A stretch of DNA of 64,000 nt from Rhodocyclales bacterium GT-UBC (GTDB lineage Bacteria > Pseudomonadota > Gammaproteobacteria > Burkholderiales > Rhodocyclaceae): assembly GCA_003583745.1 (NCBI GenBank), contig QXPY01000015.1:42879-106878 (forward strand), given 5' to 3'. This document shows positions 35,242 to 42,636 of this stretch, in pieces; position 1 is the stretch's first letter; each line of letters starts with the position of its first letter. The position numbers and the translations under genes were made by a program. Under the pieces are notes generated by a model. That model made no database searches. It worked only from the letters and a program-made list of their open reading frames with translations, and was not told where the DNA came from.

Positions 35242-36365
35242 GCGTCTCCCAGAACCTGTTTCACGGTGGCATGCACCGTCGCGCCATCCTTGCAGAGCAA
35301 GGTACCGGCCACCACTTCGTCGCTCCAGTCGAACTCGAGCTTGCCGTCCTTGATCCACGGCGAAAGGAAGTTGTAGAGGTTTTTGGCGTAAAGCTCGGAA
35401 GCATGCGTCGGCATGCGCGAGGGAAGATTGAGCGGACCGTGGATATTGACGTCATTGACGACGACATGCTCGCCCGGCTGGGTCAGGGCACAATTGCCCC
35501 CCGATTCGGCCGCCATGTCGACGATGACGGCGCCAAATTTCATGCGCGCCACCATGTCGGCGGTTACGATCACCGGCGCCTTCTTGCCGGGAATCGCCGC
35601 CGTGGTGATCACGACATCGGCAGCAGCCACCGCCTTGGCCAGTTTTTCGGCCTGCTGGGCTTTTTCCTCGGCGGTCAGTTCGCGGGCATAGCCGCCCGTA
35701 CCGTCTGCCGAGACGCCGGTATCGACGAACTTGGCGCCGAGCGACTCGATCTGTTCACGAGCGGCCGCGCGCACATCATAGGCCTCGACCATCGCCCCCA
35801 GGCGCTTGCAGGTGGCGATCGCCTGCAGGCCGGCGACGCCGGCCCCGATCACCAGCACGCGGGCCGGACGAATGGTGCCGGCCGCAGTGGTCAGCATCGG
35901 GAAAAACTTGGTACAGCGGGCGGCGGCGATCAGGCCGCACTGGTAGCCGGAACAGGCACCCTGGCTGGACAGGGCATCCATGCTTTGGGCGCGCGAAATG
36001 CGCGGCAGCAACTCAAGGGCGAAAGCGGTGATCTTGCGGGCATTGAGTGCCGCCAGACGCGCCTTGTCCTCGAAAGGTTTCAACAGGCCGATCAGGACCG
36101 AACCTTCCGGCAGCGCCGCGATCTCGTCGAGCGAGGGCGGCGTGACGCGAAGGATCAATTCCGAACTGCCGTAGATCCCCTTGGCATCCTGGCTGAACGC
36201 AGCGCCTTCATAACTGCCATCAACAAAGTGACTGGCTATGCCGAGCGTGTTCTCCAGGACGATCTTGGCCCCAAGGGCCTGAAACTTCTTGGCCGTTTCC
36301 GGCACAAGTGCAACGCGATGTTCTCCCGGTACGCTTTCGCGCACCACACCTATCGTTAAAGACAT
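35238..36365 (-). CDS. pntAA: Transhydrogenase subunit alpha, NAD-binding part
   Basis: A 375-residue soluble domain I of transhydrogenase. It starts MSLTIGVVRESVPGEHRVALVPE and carries the NAD-binding motif VLVIGAGVAGLQAIATCKRLGA at about residues 170-191, plus the mobile loop DVRAAAREQIESLGAKF. It resembles alanine dehydrogenase but lacks a separate catalytic context and is followed by the two membrane subunits. It begins five bases downstream of rnfH, so it is probably read from the rnf promoter. Confidence 0.94.
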   Translation of the reverse strand: MSLTIGVVRESVPGEHRVALVPETAKKFQALGAKIVLENTLGIASHFVDGSYEGAAFSQDAKGIYGSSELILRVTPPSLDEIAALPEGSVLIGLLKPFEDKARLAALNARKITAFALELLPRISRAQSMDALSSQGACSGYQCGLIAAARCTKFFPMLTTAAGTIRPARVLVIGAGVAGLQAIATCKRLGAMVEAYDVRAAAREQIESLGAKFVDTGVSADGTGGYARELTAEEKAQQAEKLAKAVAAADVVITTAAIPGKKAPVIVTADMVARMKFGAVIVDMAAESGGNCALTQPGEHVVVNDVNIHGPLNLPSRMPTHASELYAKNLYNFLSPWIKDGKLEFDWSDEVVAGTLLCKDGATVHATVKQVLGDA

Positions 36366-36370
36366 AATAT

Positions 36371-36643
36371 TTATTCTTCGTCATCTGTGTCCCGACGCGG
36401 GACGGTTGCTGGATCGGCGATAATCGGCCGATAGATTTCGATACGGTCGCCCGGTTTAAGAGCGGCTTCCAACTTTACCAGACGTCCGAACACCCCGACT
36501 TTCTGCGTAGTTAAATCGATGTGCGGGAACTGCTTGAGCAGCCCCGAACGCTCGATTCCCTCTGCCACGGTGGAATCGTCCGGAACCTCGATATTGAGCC
36601 AGATCTGCTGCCCCGGCTCGGAATAGGCGACACCGATTTGCAT
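36371..36643 (-). CDS. rnfH: RnfH family protein
   Basis: A 90-residue beta-grasp (ubiquitin-like fold) protein of the RnfH/UPF0125 family. It starts MQIGVAYSEPGQQIWLNIEVPDDST after GGAAGGGGGT and includes VGVFGRLVKLEAALKPGDRIEIYRPI, the family hallmark. RnfH lies at the end of the rnf operon in Rhodobacter; its function is not established. Here it links rnfD and pntAA with gaps of 15 and 5 bases. Confidence 0.9.
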   Translation of the reverse strand: MQIGVAYSEPGQQIWLNIEVPDDSTVAEGIERSGLLKQFPHIDLTTQKVGVFGRLVKLEAALKPGDRIEIYRPIIADPATVPRRDTDDEE

Positions 36644-36658
36644 ACCCCCTTCCCTCCA

Positions 36659-37732
36659 TCAGTTTGTCGTTTGCAAAGGATTGCCCTTGCGGTCACGACC
36701 GTAAATACGCGGTTTGAAATAGGTGTCGATGATGGGCGTCATCGAGTTCATCAGCAGCACGGCAAAGGCCACGCCCTCGGGATAGCCCGCCCAGGTACGG
36801 ATGACGTAGGTCAGCACGCCGCAGCCGAAACCGAAGATCAGCTGGCCACGCGGCGAATTCGGCGAAGTCACGTAATCGGTGGCGATGAAGAAGGCGCCCA
36901 GCATTGCGCCACCGGACAGCACGTGGGCGCCCATTTCGAGGTAGCGCGCCGGATCGACGGCATGCAGGATGGCGGCGGGCAGAGCGATACCGGCCAGCAT
37001 GGCGAGCGGGATATGCCAGCTGATGATGCGCATGAACATCATCGCCACCCCGCCGGCCAGGATCAGCCAGGCCGCCGTTTCACCCAGGCTGCCCGGACGG
37101 CTGCCGATGAAGGACAGGGCCGGCGCATGCTGCAAGGAATCGAGCAAATTGACGCCACGCGACAATTCGGTTTTGGCAAATCCGAGCATGGTGGCACTGG
37201 TCACCGCGTCGTAGGCATGCGGCACGCCCTTGAGGACGACAAGCAGGCCATCGACCAGGCCCGGCGCGCCAGCGCTGAACATCGGCACCGGGGCAACCCA
37301 GGCCGTCATTTGTACCGGGAAGGAAATCAGCAAGGCTACCCGCGCCACCATCGCCGGATTGAACAGGTTCTGCCCCAGGCCGCCGAAAGCCTGCTTGCCC
37401 AACGTCGTCGCGAACATGCCGCCGAAGACGCCAATCCACCAGGGAGCCCAGGGCGGCAGCGAGACCGCCAGCAGCCAGCCGGTCAGGATGGCGGAACCGT
37501 CCATCAGCACCGGCACGGCCCGACGGTTGAGCAGGCGCAGGCAGAAGGCTTCACCCAGCATGGCGGCACCGATGGTGATCGCCCACAGGAAGAAGGCCGG
37601 CCAGCCGTACAGCCAGAAGCCGTAGAGCGTGGCCGGCGCCAGCGCCAGCATGACCAGGGTCATGATGCGGGTCGGACTATTGGTGGTCGTGGTATGCGGC
37701 GCGGCAACCGCAATTCCGTAAGCTTGACTCAT
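36659..37732 (-). CDS. rnfD: Rnf electron transport complex subunit D
   Basis: A 357-residue polytopic membrane subunit with a covalently bound FMN in known homologues. About nine hydrophobic segments are visible. The FMN-attachment region reads YDAVTSATMLGFAK; the usual motif is S/T-G-A-T, and here Ser replaces Gly while the acceptor Thr is kept. LFNPAMVARVALLISFP and the last segment GVAFAVLLMNSMTPIIDTY are typical. The start overlaps the rnfC stop (ATGA). Confidence 0.93.
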   Translation of the reverse strand: MSQAYGIAVAAPHTTTTNSPTRIMTLVMLALAPATLYGFWLYGWPAFFLWAITIGAAMLGEAFCLRLLNRRAVPVLMDGSAILTGWLLAVSLPPWAPWWIGVFGGMFATTLGKQAFGGLGQNLFNPAMVARVALLISFPVQMTAWVAPVPMFSAGAPGLVDGLLVVLKGVPHAYDAVTSATMLGFAKTELSRGVNLLDSLQHAPALSFIGSRPGSLGETAAWLILAGGVAMMFMRIISWHIPLAMLAGIALPAAILHAVDPARYLEMGAHVLSGGAMLGAFFIATDYVTSPNSPRGQLIFGFGCGVLTYVIRTWAGYPEGVAFAVLLMNSMTPIIDTYFKPRIYGRDRKGNPLQTTN

Positions 37733-39240
37733 GCTGAGGCTCCCTGGGTCTGTTCGGCAACGGGCGTGGCAGCCGGCGCGGCGGCAGCCTTCGCAGCCTC
37801 CCGCTCGGCCTTGCGACGGGCGGCCGCTTCGGCCTTCTCCCGGTTTTCACGTTCAATTCGGGCGGTCTTGGCTTCGGCCAGGCGCTTGGTAGCATCGGTC
37901 CGCAGCTTGGTCCGCTCGGCGTTGGTCAGTTCGCCCTTGGCATGGCTGAAATACTGGACCAGAGGGATGTGCGACGGGCAGACGTAGGCGCAGCAGCCGC
38001 AGGAAATGCAGTCCTGCAAGGCGTAGGCTTCGGCCCCTTCGAGATCGCCGACGCGGATGCGGGCCGCCATTTCGAGCGGCAGCAGGCCCATCGGACAAGC
38101 CTTGGTGCAGTTGCCACAACGAATGCAGGGGCCGGCTTCGGGCACGAAGGCCTCGGCAGCATCGAAGGCCAGGATGCCGGAGGCGCCCTTGACGATGGGA
38201 ATGCGGTCGTGCAGCAGCGGCGTCCCCATCATCGGCCCGCCGAGGATCAGCCGCGACGGCGCCTCCTTGAGCCCGACGAAGGCCAGCAGATCGCTGATCA
38301 TCGTGCCCAGCGGCGCATAGACGTTGCCCGGCGTGGCAATCGCCCCGCCGTTGAGGGTGACGATGCGCTCGACCAGCGGGTGGCCGAGGCGGATCGCCTT
38401 ATGCACGGCGGCGCAGGTCGAGACGTTGTGCACCAGCACGCCGACTTCGGCGGCACGGGCGTCGGAAGGCACTTCCTTGCCGGTCAGCGTCTGGATCAGT
38501 TGCTTGTCGGAGCCCATCGGATAGCGCGCCGGTACCGGGCGGATCTTGACCTCCGGATACGGCTCGGCCGCCTTGCGCATCGCCGCGATGGCTTCCGGCT
38601 TGTTGTCCTCGATGCCGACCAGCGCCTCGCTGGCGCCGATGGCATGCATCACGATACGGGCGCCATCCACCACCTGCTCGGGGAAGTCGCGCATGATGCG
38701 GTCGTCGCTCGATAGGTAGGGCTCGCACTCGCCACCATTGACGATCAGCGTGCCGACCTTGAGGCGCTTGCCCAGCGCAAACTTGACCGCCGACGGGAAG
38801 GTGGCACCGCCCAGGCCGACCACGCCGGCCAGCGCCGAGCGCCGGGCGACCTCTTCCGGGGTGGCCGCGAACGGATCGGCCAGCGGATCGGTTTCGATCC
38901 AGCGATCCTGGCCGTCGGATTCGATGGTGATGGCCTTGAACGGCAAGCCGGAGGGATGTGGCGCCGTGACCTCGCCGACGGCACTGATCGTGCCGGAAAC
39001 CGGGGCATGGATCGGGGCCGAGATGTTGCCCTGGGCTTCGGCGATCAGTTGCCCCTTGAGCACCTTCTGGCCGACCAGCACGATCGGCCGGGCAGCGCCG
39101 CCGACGTGCTGGCTGAGCGGCATGAAGACACGCTCGGGCGAGGGAAAGAGGCGCAGCGGTGCATCGGCCGCAGGACGCTTGTGATCTTCCGGATGAACGC
39201 CCCAGCTCGGGGCCTTCAGAAAGCGGTCGAGAAATCCCAT
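37729..39240 (-). CDS. rnfC: Rnf electron transport complex subunit C
   Basis: A 503-residue NADH-binding subunit. The start MGFLDRFLKAPSWGVHPEDHK follows GAGGAGACGAAG. A Gly-rich flavin/NADH region (GLGGATFPSAVKFALGK and LIVNGGECEPYLSSDDRIM) precedes two 4Fe-4S motifs, CIRCGNCTKACPMGL and CISCGCCAYVCPSHIPL. A C-terminal Ala/Glu/Lys/Arg-rich helix of about 60 residues follows, as in gammaproteobacterial RnfC but shorter. It takes electrons from NADH (or gives them) in the complex that drives ferredoxin reduction for nitrogenase. Confidence 0.95.
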   Translation of the reverse strand: MGFLDRFLKAPSWGVHPEDHKRPAADAPLRLFPSPERVFMPLSQHVGGAARPIVLVGQKVLKGQLIAEAQGNISAPIHAPVSGTISAVGEVTAPHPSGLPFKAITIESDGQDRWIETDPLADPFAATPEEVARRSALAGVVGLGGATFPSAVKFALGKRLKVGTLIVNGGECEPYLSSDDRIMRDFPEQVVDGARIVMHAIGASEALVGIEDNKPEAIAAMRKAAEPYPEVKIRPVPARYPMGSDKQLIQTLTGKEVPSDARAAEVGVLVHNVSTCAAVHKAIRLGHPLVERIVTLNGGAIATPGNVYAPLGTMISDLLAFVGLKEAPSRLILGGPMMGTPLLHDRIPIVKGASGILAFDAAEAFVPEAGPCIRCGNCTKACPMGLLPLEMAARIRVGDLEGAEAYALQDCISCGCCAYVCPSHIPLVQYFSHAKGELTNAERTKLRTDATKRLAEAKTARIERENREKAEAAARRKAEREAAKAAAAPAATPVAEQTQGASA

Positions 39241-39250
39241 CTTCGTCTCC

Positions 39251-39784
39251 TCAGCTATGGGCGGACGCCGGCTTCGGCCAGGTCCAGTGTTGCAAGGTGA
39301 CGGGAATCGGCGCCATGCCCAGCGCTTCGGTCGGGCAGACATCGACGCAGGACGAGCAACCGGTGCAGGCCTCGCGAATGACGTTGTGGATCTGCTTGGC
39401 GGCACCGATGATGGCGTCGGTCGGGCAGACCTTCATGCAGCGGCAGCAGCCGATACAGATTTCCTCCGTCACCTCGGCGATCTGCGGACCGCTGTCCGAG
39501 ACCTTGGAGAGATCGACCTTGACGCCCAGCTTGGCGGCCAGCGCCTCGGCCGTCGCCTTGCCGCCCGGCGGGCACAACGTGACCGGGGCTTCGCCCTTGG
39601 CCAGCGCTGCGGCCGCCTGGGCGCAGCCGACATAGCCGCATTGGCCGCATTGCGAGCCGGGCAACATGGCCTGCAATTCGGCCTCGATCGGATTTTCCTC
39701 GACGGCGAGGTAGCGCGATGCCACCCCGAGTACGCTACCCAGGGCCAGGCCCATCGCGGCAAGACTGCCAACCGACATCAACAT
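39251..39784 (-). CDS. rnfB: Rnf electron transport complex subunit B
   Basis: A 177-residue membrane-anchored iron-sulfur subunit. The N-terminus (SVGSLAAMGLALGSVLGVASRYL) is the anchor. Next comes the Fe-S domain CGQCGYVGCAQAAAALAKGEAPVTLCPPGG and two 4Fe-4S motifs, CIGCCRCMKVCPTDAI and CTGCSSCVDVCPTEAL. The start at ATG 39782-39784 was chosen with GGGAGG seven bases before; an in-frame TTG lies upstream. It probably passes electrons to ferredoxin. An 18-codon micro-ORF ends just before its start. Confidence 0.94.
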   Translation of the reverse strand: MLMSVGSLAAMGLALGSVLGVASRYLAVEENPIEAELQAMLPGSQCGQCGYVGCAQAAAALAKGEAPVTLCPPGGKATAEALAAKLGVKVDLSKVSDSGPQIAEVTEEICIGCCRCMKVCPTDAIIGAAKQIHNVIREACTGCSSCVDVCPTEALGMAPIPVTLQHWTWPKPASAHS

Positions 39785-39786
39785 GA

Positions 39787-39843
39787 TCAAGCCTCCCGAC
39801 GGGCAGCCTGGAGGGCTGCGACTGAATTGAGCGTGGGGGTCAT
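39787..39843 (-). CDS. 18-residue micro-ORF between rnfA and rnfB
   Basis: An ORF of 18 codons (MTPTLNSVAALQAARREA) lies in the 92-base rnfA-rnfB gap. It has a strong ribosome site (AAGGAGAATCTT before the ATG at 39841-39843), better than those of the neighbouring rnf genes. Its TGA stop is two bases before the rnfB ATG, so ribosomes could re-initiate at rnfB. The rnfB ribosome site lies inside its last codons. It may be a leader peptide or a remnant; there is no family evidence. Confidence 0.4.
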   Translation of the reverse strand: MTPTLNSVAALQAARREA

Positions 39844-39876
39844 AAGATTCTCCTTCCTGCCTGATTTGTTTAACGA

Positions 39877-40458
39877 TTAGCTCGTGGCGATGCCCGAGAA
39901 GCCCATGAAGGCCATGGCCAGCATGCCGGCAACGACGAAGGCGATCGGCGGCCCGGCGAACAGGCGCGGCACGTGCGCCAGCGCCAGACGCTCGCGCAGG
40001 CCGGCGAAGATCACCATGACCAGGCTGTAACCGACCGACGAGGCGAAGGCGAACATGGTTGCCTCAAGGAAACCCATCTTGCCTTCGACCAGCAGCAGTG
40101 CGACACCGAGCACGGCGCAGTTCGTCGTGATCAGCGGCAGGTAGATGCCGAGCATCTGGAACAGGCTGGGCGAAACCTTCTTGATGGTCATTTCGGTAAA
40201 TTGCACCGCGCTGGCGATGACCAGGATGAAGGTCACCGTGCGCAGGAAACCCAGGCCGTAGGCTTCGAGCAGATAGGTCTGCACCGCCCAGTCGGCCATC
40301 GACGAAACGGTGATCACGAAGGTGGTGGCGAAGCCCATGCCAGCCGCCGTATCGACCCGGGTCGTCACCCCCATGAAGGAGCAGAGCCCGAGGAAGCGGG
40401 CCAGGATCACGTTATTGACCAGCGCCGCGCCAATCATCATCAGAGCAAATTCTTTCAT
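39877..40458 (-). CDS. rnfA: Rnf electron transport complex subunit A
   Basis: A 193-residue membrane subunit starting MKEFALMMIGAALVNNVILARFLGLCSFMGV, with six hydrophobic segments. The conserved NNVILARFLGLCSFMG in helix 1 and YLPLITTNCAVLGVALL in helix 4 carry the cysteines that bind the intramembrane 2Fe-2S centre shared with RnfE. Long upstream in-frame extensions run through the rseC gene and were rejected. It lies nine bases after rseC. Confidence 0.95.
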   Translation of the reverse strand: MKEFALMMIGAALVNNVILARFLGLCSFMGVTTRVDTAAGMGFATTFVITVSSMADWAVQTYLLEAYGLGFLRTVTFILVIASAVQFTEMTIKKVSPSLFQMLGIYLPLITTNCAVLGVALLLVEGKMGFLEATMFAFASSVGYSLVMVIFAGLRERLALAHVPRLFAGPPIAFVVAGMLAMAFMGFSGIATS

Positions 40459-40466
40459 GCTTATTC

Positions 40467-41003
40467 CTAGGTTGTGCCGCAGGTTTCGCCGGGCATGGCC
40501 CGACGCAGGAAACGGGGTGCCAGTTCGCCCCGCGCCGCCAGACGACGGGCGCCGAGGCGCGCCGCCAGCAAGCCGATGGCCAGGCCAGCGAGCATGCCCA
40601 ATATCGTTTTCGCATCTTCGCCATAGAGCGACTGCACGACCGACGCCGTAACCAGCGCGAAGAACAGCGGCAGGCCGTAGGCGGTGATCGAAGCCTTGAG
40701 CAAGGCCTTTTCGCTGACCCCGACCACCAGGCGCTCGCCTTCGACCAAGCCGAGCGAGCTCGGGCCATCCAGCACGAAGCGCCGCGCTTGCAGGCGACTG
40801 GCCAGCGAACCGATGCCGGCCGCATCCTCGTTGGCCTTGACGCCGCAACTGGCGCTCGACGCGCAGTGGCCGCAACTGGTGGTCTGCTCGGGTTCGAGCC
40901 AGACTTGCTGGCCGCTGATGCGCACTACCCGGGCGATGCCCTCGACCGAGCGAGGGAGCGTCGCGCCAGCGGCAAGCGGAGTGGAGAGAGAATCGCCGCT
41001 CAT
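40467..41003 (-). CDS. rseC: RseC family protein in the rnf operon
   Basis: A 178-residue protein with the RseC layout: an N-terminal beta domain (SVEGIARVVRISGQQVWLEPEQ), a cysteine cluster CGHCASSASCGVK at about residues 44-56, and two membrane helices near the middle (ASITAYGLPLFFALVTASVV and ILGMLAGLAIGLLAARLG). RseC belongs to the SoxR-reducing system with Rsx in E. coli. The gene lies between rnfE and rnfA, in place of the usual position elsewhere. The ATG was placed just past the rnfE stop. A paralogue lies in the nifN operon. Confidence 0.87.
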   Translation of the reverse strand: MSGDSLSTPLAAGATLPRSVEGIARVVRISGQQVWLEPEQTTSCGHCASSASCGVKANEDAAGIGSLASRLQARRFVLDGPSSLGLVEGERLVVGVSEKALLKASITAYGLPLFFALVTASVVQSLYGEDAKTILGMLAGLAIGLLAARLGARRLAARGELAPRFLRRAMPGETCGTT

Positions 41004-41005
41004 GA

Positions 41006-41680
41006 TCACAGGGCGTGCGCGCCGGCCATCTGGATTTCCTTGCCGGCGGCCAGGTCGAGCAGGCGCTTGCCGACGACGAGCAGACCGGTGACGATGAAGC
41101 CGCCGGGCGGCAGGATCATCATCAGCACGTTCATGCTGGAAGGCAGGACCTGCAGTTCGATGGCCTTGAAACTCGGCCCGAGCAGCAGCGAGGCATCGGC
41201 GAACAAGGTGCCGGAACCGATGATTTCGCGCACCGCACCGATCACGGTCAGGGCAATGGTGAAACCGAGGCCCATGAACAGCCCATCAAGGAAGGCCGGC
41301 AGGGGCGGCTGCTTGGCGGCGAAGGCTTCGAGACGCGCCAGCGGCAGGCAGTTGGAGACGATCAGCGGGATGAACAGGCCGAGGACCTTGTACAACTCGT
41401 GCATCCATGCATTCATGCCGAGATCCACCACCGTCACCATGGCGGCGACGATCAGGATATAGACCGGAATCCGCACTTCGGTGGTGATCCGGTTACGGAA
41501 GACCGCCACCAGCAAGCCGGAGGCGGCCATCACCACGGCAGTTGCCAAGCCCATGCCGAAACCGTTGGTGGCACTGGTCGTCATCGCCATCGTCGGACAC
41601 ATGCCGAGCAACATGCTGAAAACGCCATTGTTGTCCCACAGACCGTCCTTGACGATCGTTTTGTAGTCGCTGTTTGCCAT
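41006..41680 (-). CDS. rnfE: Rnf electron transport complex subunit E
   Basis: A 224-residue membrane subunit, homologue of NqrD and partner of RnfA. It starts MANSDYKTIVKDGLWDNNGVFSMLLGMCPTMAMTTSATNG. The conserved cysteines lie in GMCPTMA and IPLIVSNCLPLARLEAFA. Six hydrophobic segments are visible and the end carries the LPPGGFIVTGLLVVGKRLL helix. The rnfG stop is one base upstream of its start region, so they are coupled. Confidence 0.94.
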   Translation of the reverse strand: MANSDYKTIVKDGLWDNNGVFSMLLGMCPTMAMTTSATNGFGMGLATAVVMAASGLLVAVFRNRITTEVRIPVYILIVAAMVTVVDLGMNAWMHELYKVLGLFIPLIVSNCLPLARLEAFAAKQPPLPAFLDGLFMGLGFTIALTVIGAVREIIGSGTLFADASLLLGPSFKAIELQVLPSSMNVLMMILPPGGFIVTGLLVVGKRLLDLAAGKEIQMAGAHAL

Positions 41681-41681
41681 T

Positions 41682-42320
41682 TCAGTCTGCCTTCGTCAAA
41701 GTGGATTGGTTTTCGGCGAAAAACTCCAGCCCGCCGCGAATTGCCGCCATGACCCCGCGCGGCGTGATGGTGGCGCCGGCGAACTGGTCGAAATCGCCGC
41801 CGTCCTTTTTAACCTTCCAGCGCTCGAGCGGCGGATTGCCCAGCGAGAGCCCGGTGAAACGTTCGATCCAGGGGCCCTTCTTGGCTTCGATCTTGTCGCC
41901 CAGGCCCGGTGTTTCCTTGTGGGCCAGGACGCGCACGCCGAGCAACTTGCCGGTGGCGTCGATGCCCATCATCAGCTTGATCTCGCCGGCATAGCCGGTA
42001 CCGAATATTTCGTAGGCCACCCCGGTCACCTTGCCGTCCTTCTTGGCACGAAAGATGGTGAGGCTCTTGCCCTCGGCGTTGGTCAAACTCAGGGTATCGG
42101 TCACCGGATTGTTGTCATGCAGTTCGTCCGGCAGGACCTGACTCAAGGAATTCTGTTTATCCTCGATCGCCCGCGCCCCGATATCGTCAATCGTCACGGC
42201 ATCGGTAATCGCCAGCAGCAGGCCAAAGCCCAGACAAAACAGCCCCAGGATCACACCATGCTTGAACATCTTGGCCTGGCTGACGGCGGGTGCTTCGGAC
42301 ACGGTTTGAGTAGTCGTCAT
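41682..42320 (-). CDS. rnfG: Rnf electron transport complex subunit G
   Basis: A 212-residue subunit with one N-terminal membrane helix (HGVILGLFCLGFGLLLAITDAV) and a periplasmic FMN-binding domain. The flavin-attachment motif reads FDQFAGATITPRGV, with the acceptor Thr in GAT. The ETPGLGDKIE motif is typical. The ATG at 42318-42320 was chosen because it follows the sigma-54 promoter by about 30 bases; the longer in-frame version would include that promoter. It heads the rnf operon here, which is an unusual order. Confidence 0.94.
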   Translation of the reverse strand: MTTTQTVSEAPAVSQAKMFKHGVILGLFCLGFGLLLAITDAVTIDDIGARAIEDKQNSLSQVLPDELHDNNPVTDTLSLTNAEGKSLTIFRAKKDGKVTGVAYEIFGTGYAGEIKLMMGIDATGKLLGVRVLAHKETPGLGDKIEAKKGPWIERFTGLSLGNPPLERWKVKKDGGDFDQFAGATITPRGVMAAIRGGLEFFAENQSTLTKAD

Positions 42321-42352
42321 GATCGGAATGCGGAATGGATTGACAGCGATGT

Positions 42353-42368
42353 AGCAGCATCCATGCCA
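42353..42368 (-). promoter_or_regulatory. Sigma-54 promoter of the rnf operon
   Basis: The minus strand reads TGGCATGGATGCTGCT: GG and GC cores are correctly spaced, with CTGCT in place of TTGCT. It lies 33 bases before the rnfG start. Confidence 0.8.
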
Positions 42369-42504
42369 ATAAAAACCGCGAACGCTGCAGTGCACAAAAA
42401 CGATCGAAATCGACAAAAACCCCAGTCGCGCACTGCCCAAAAACGTTTTTTCGGGGAATCCACCCCTTGCTGCACCAGATCGGTGCGGATTTTCCGCGCC
42501 ACAT

Positions 42505-42520
42505 TGTCACAAAGCCGACA
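42505..42520 (-). promoter_or_regulatory. NifA upstream activator site for rnf
   Basis: The minus strand reads TGTCGGCTTTGTGACA, an exact TGT-N10-ACA motif, 136 bases upstream of the rnf sigma-54 promoter. It lies in the divergent gap between rnfG and nifL and, being symmetrical, could also affect nifL. Confidence 0.83.
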
Positions 42521-42636
42521 CGGATTTCGTCGCTTTTCCTCCGACGCCCCGCCAGATGGGCATTTGCAGCCCTGACGCAGATAAAGGCATGAAATCTGCT
42601 TAATCCAGAAAAACGTTTTTTCCCGGGAGCCATCCA

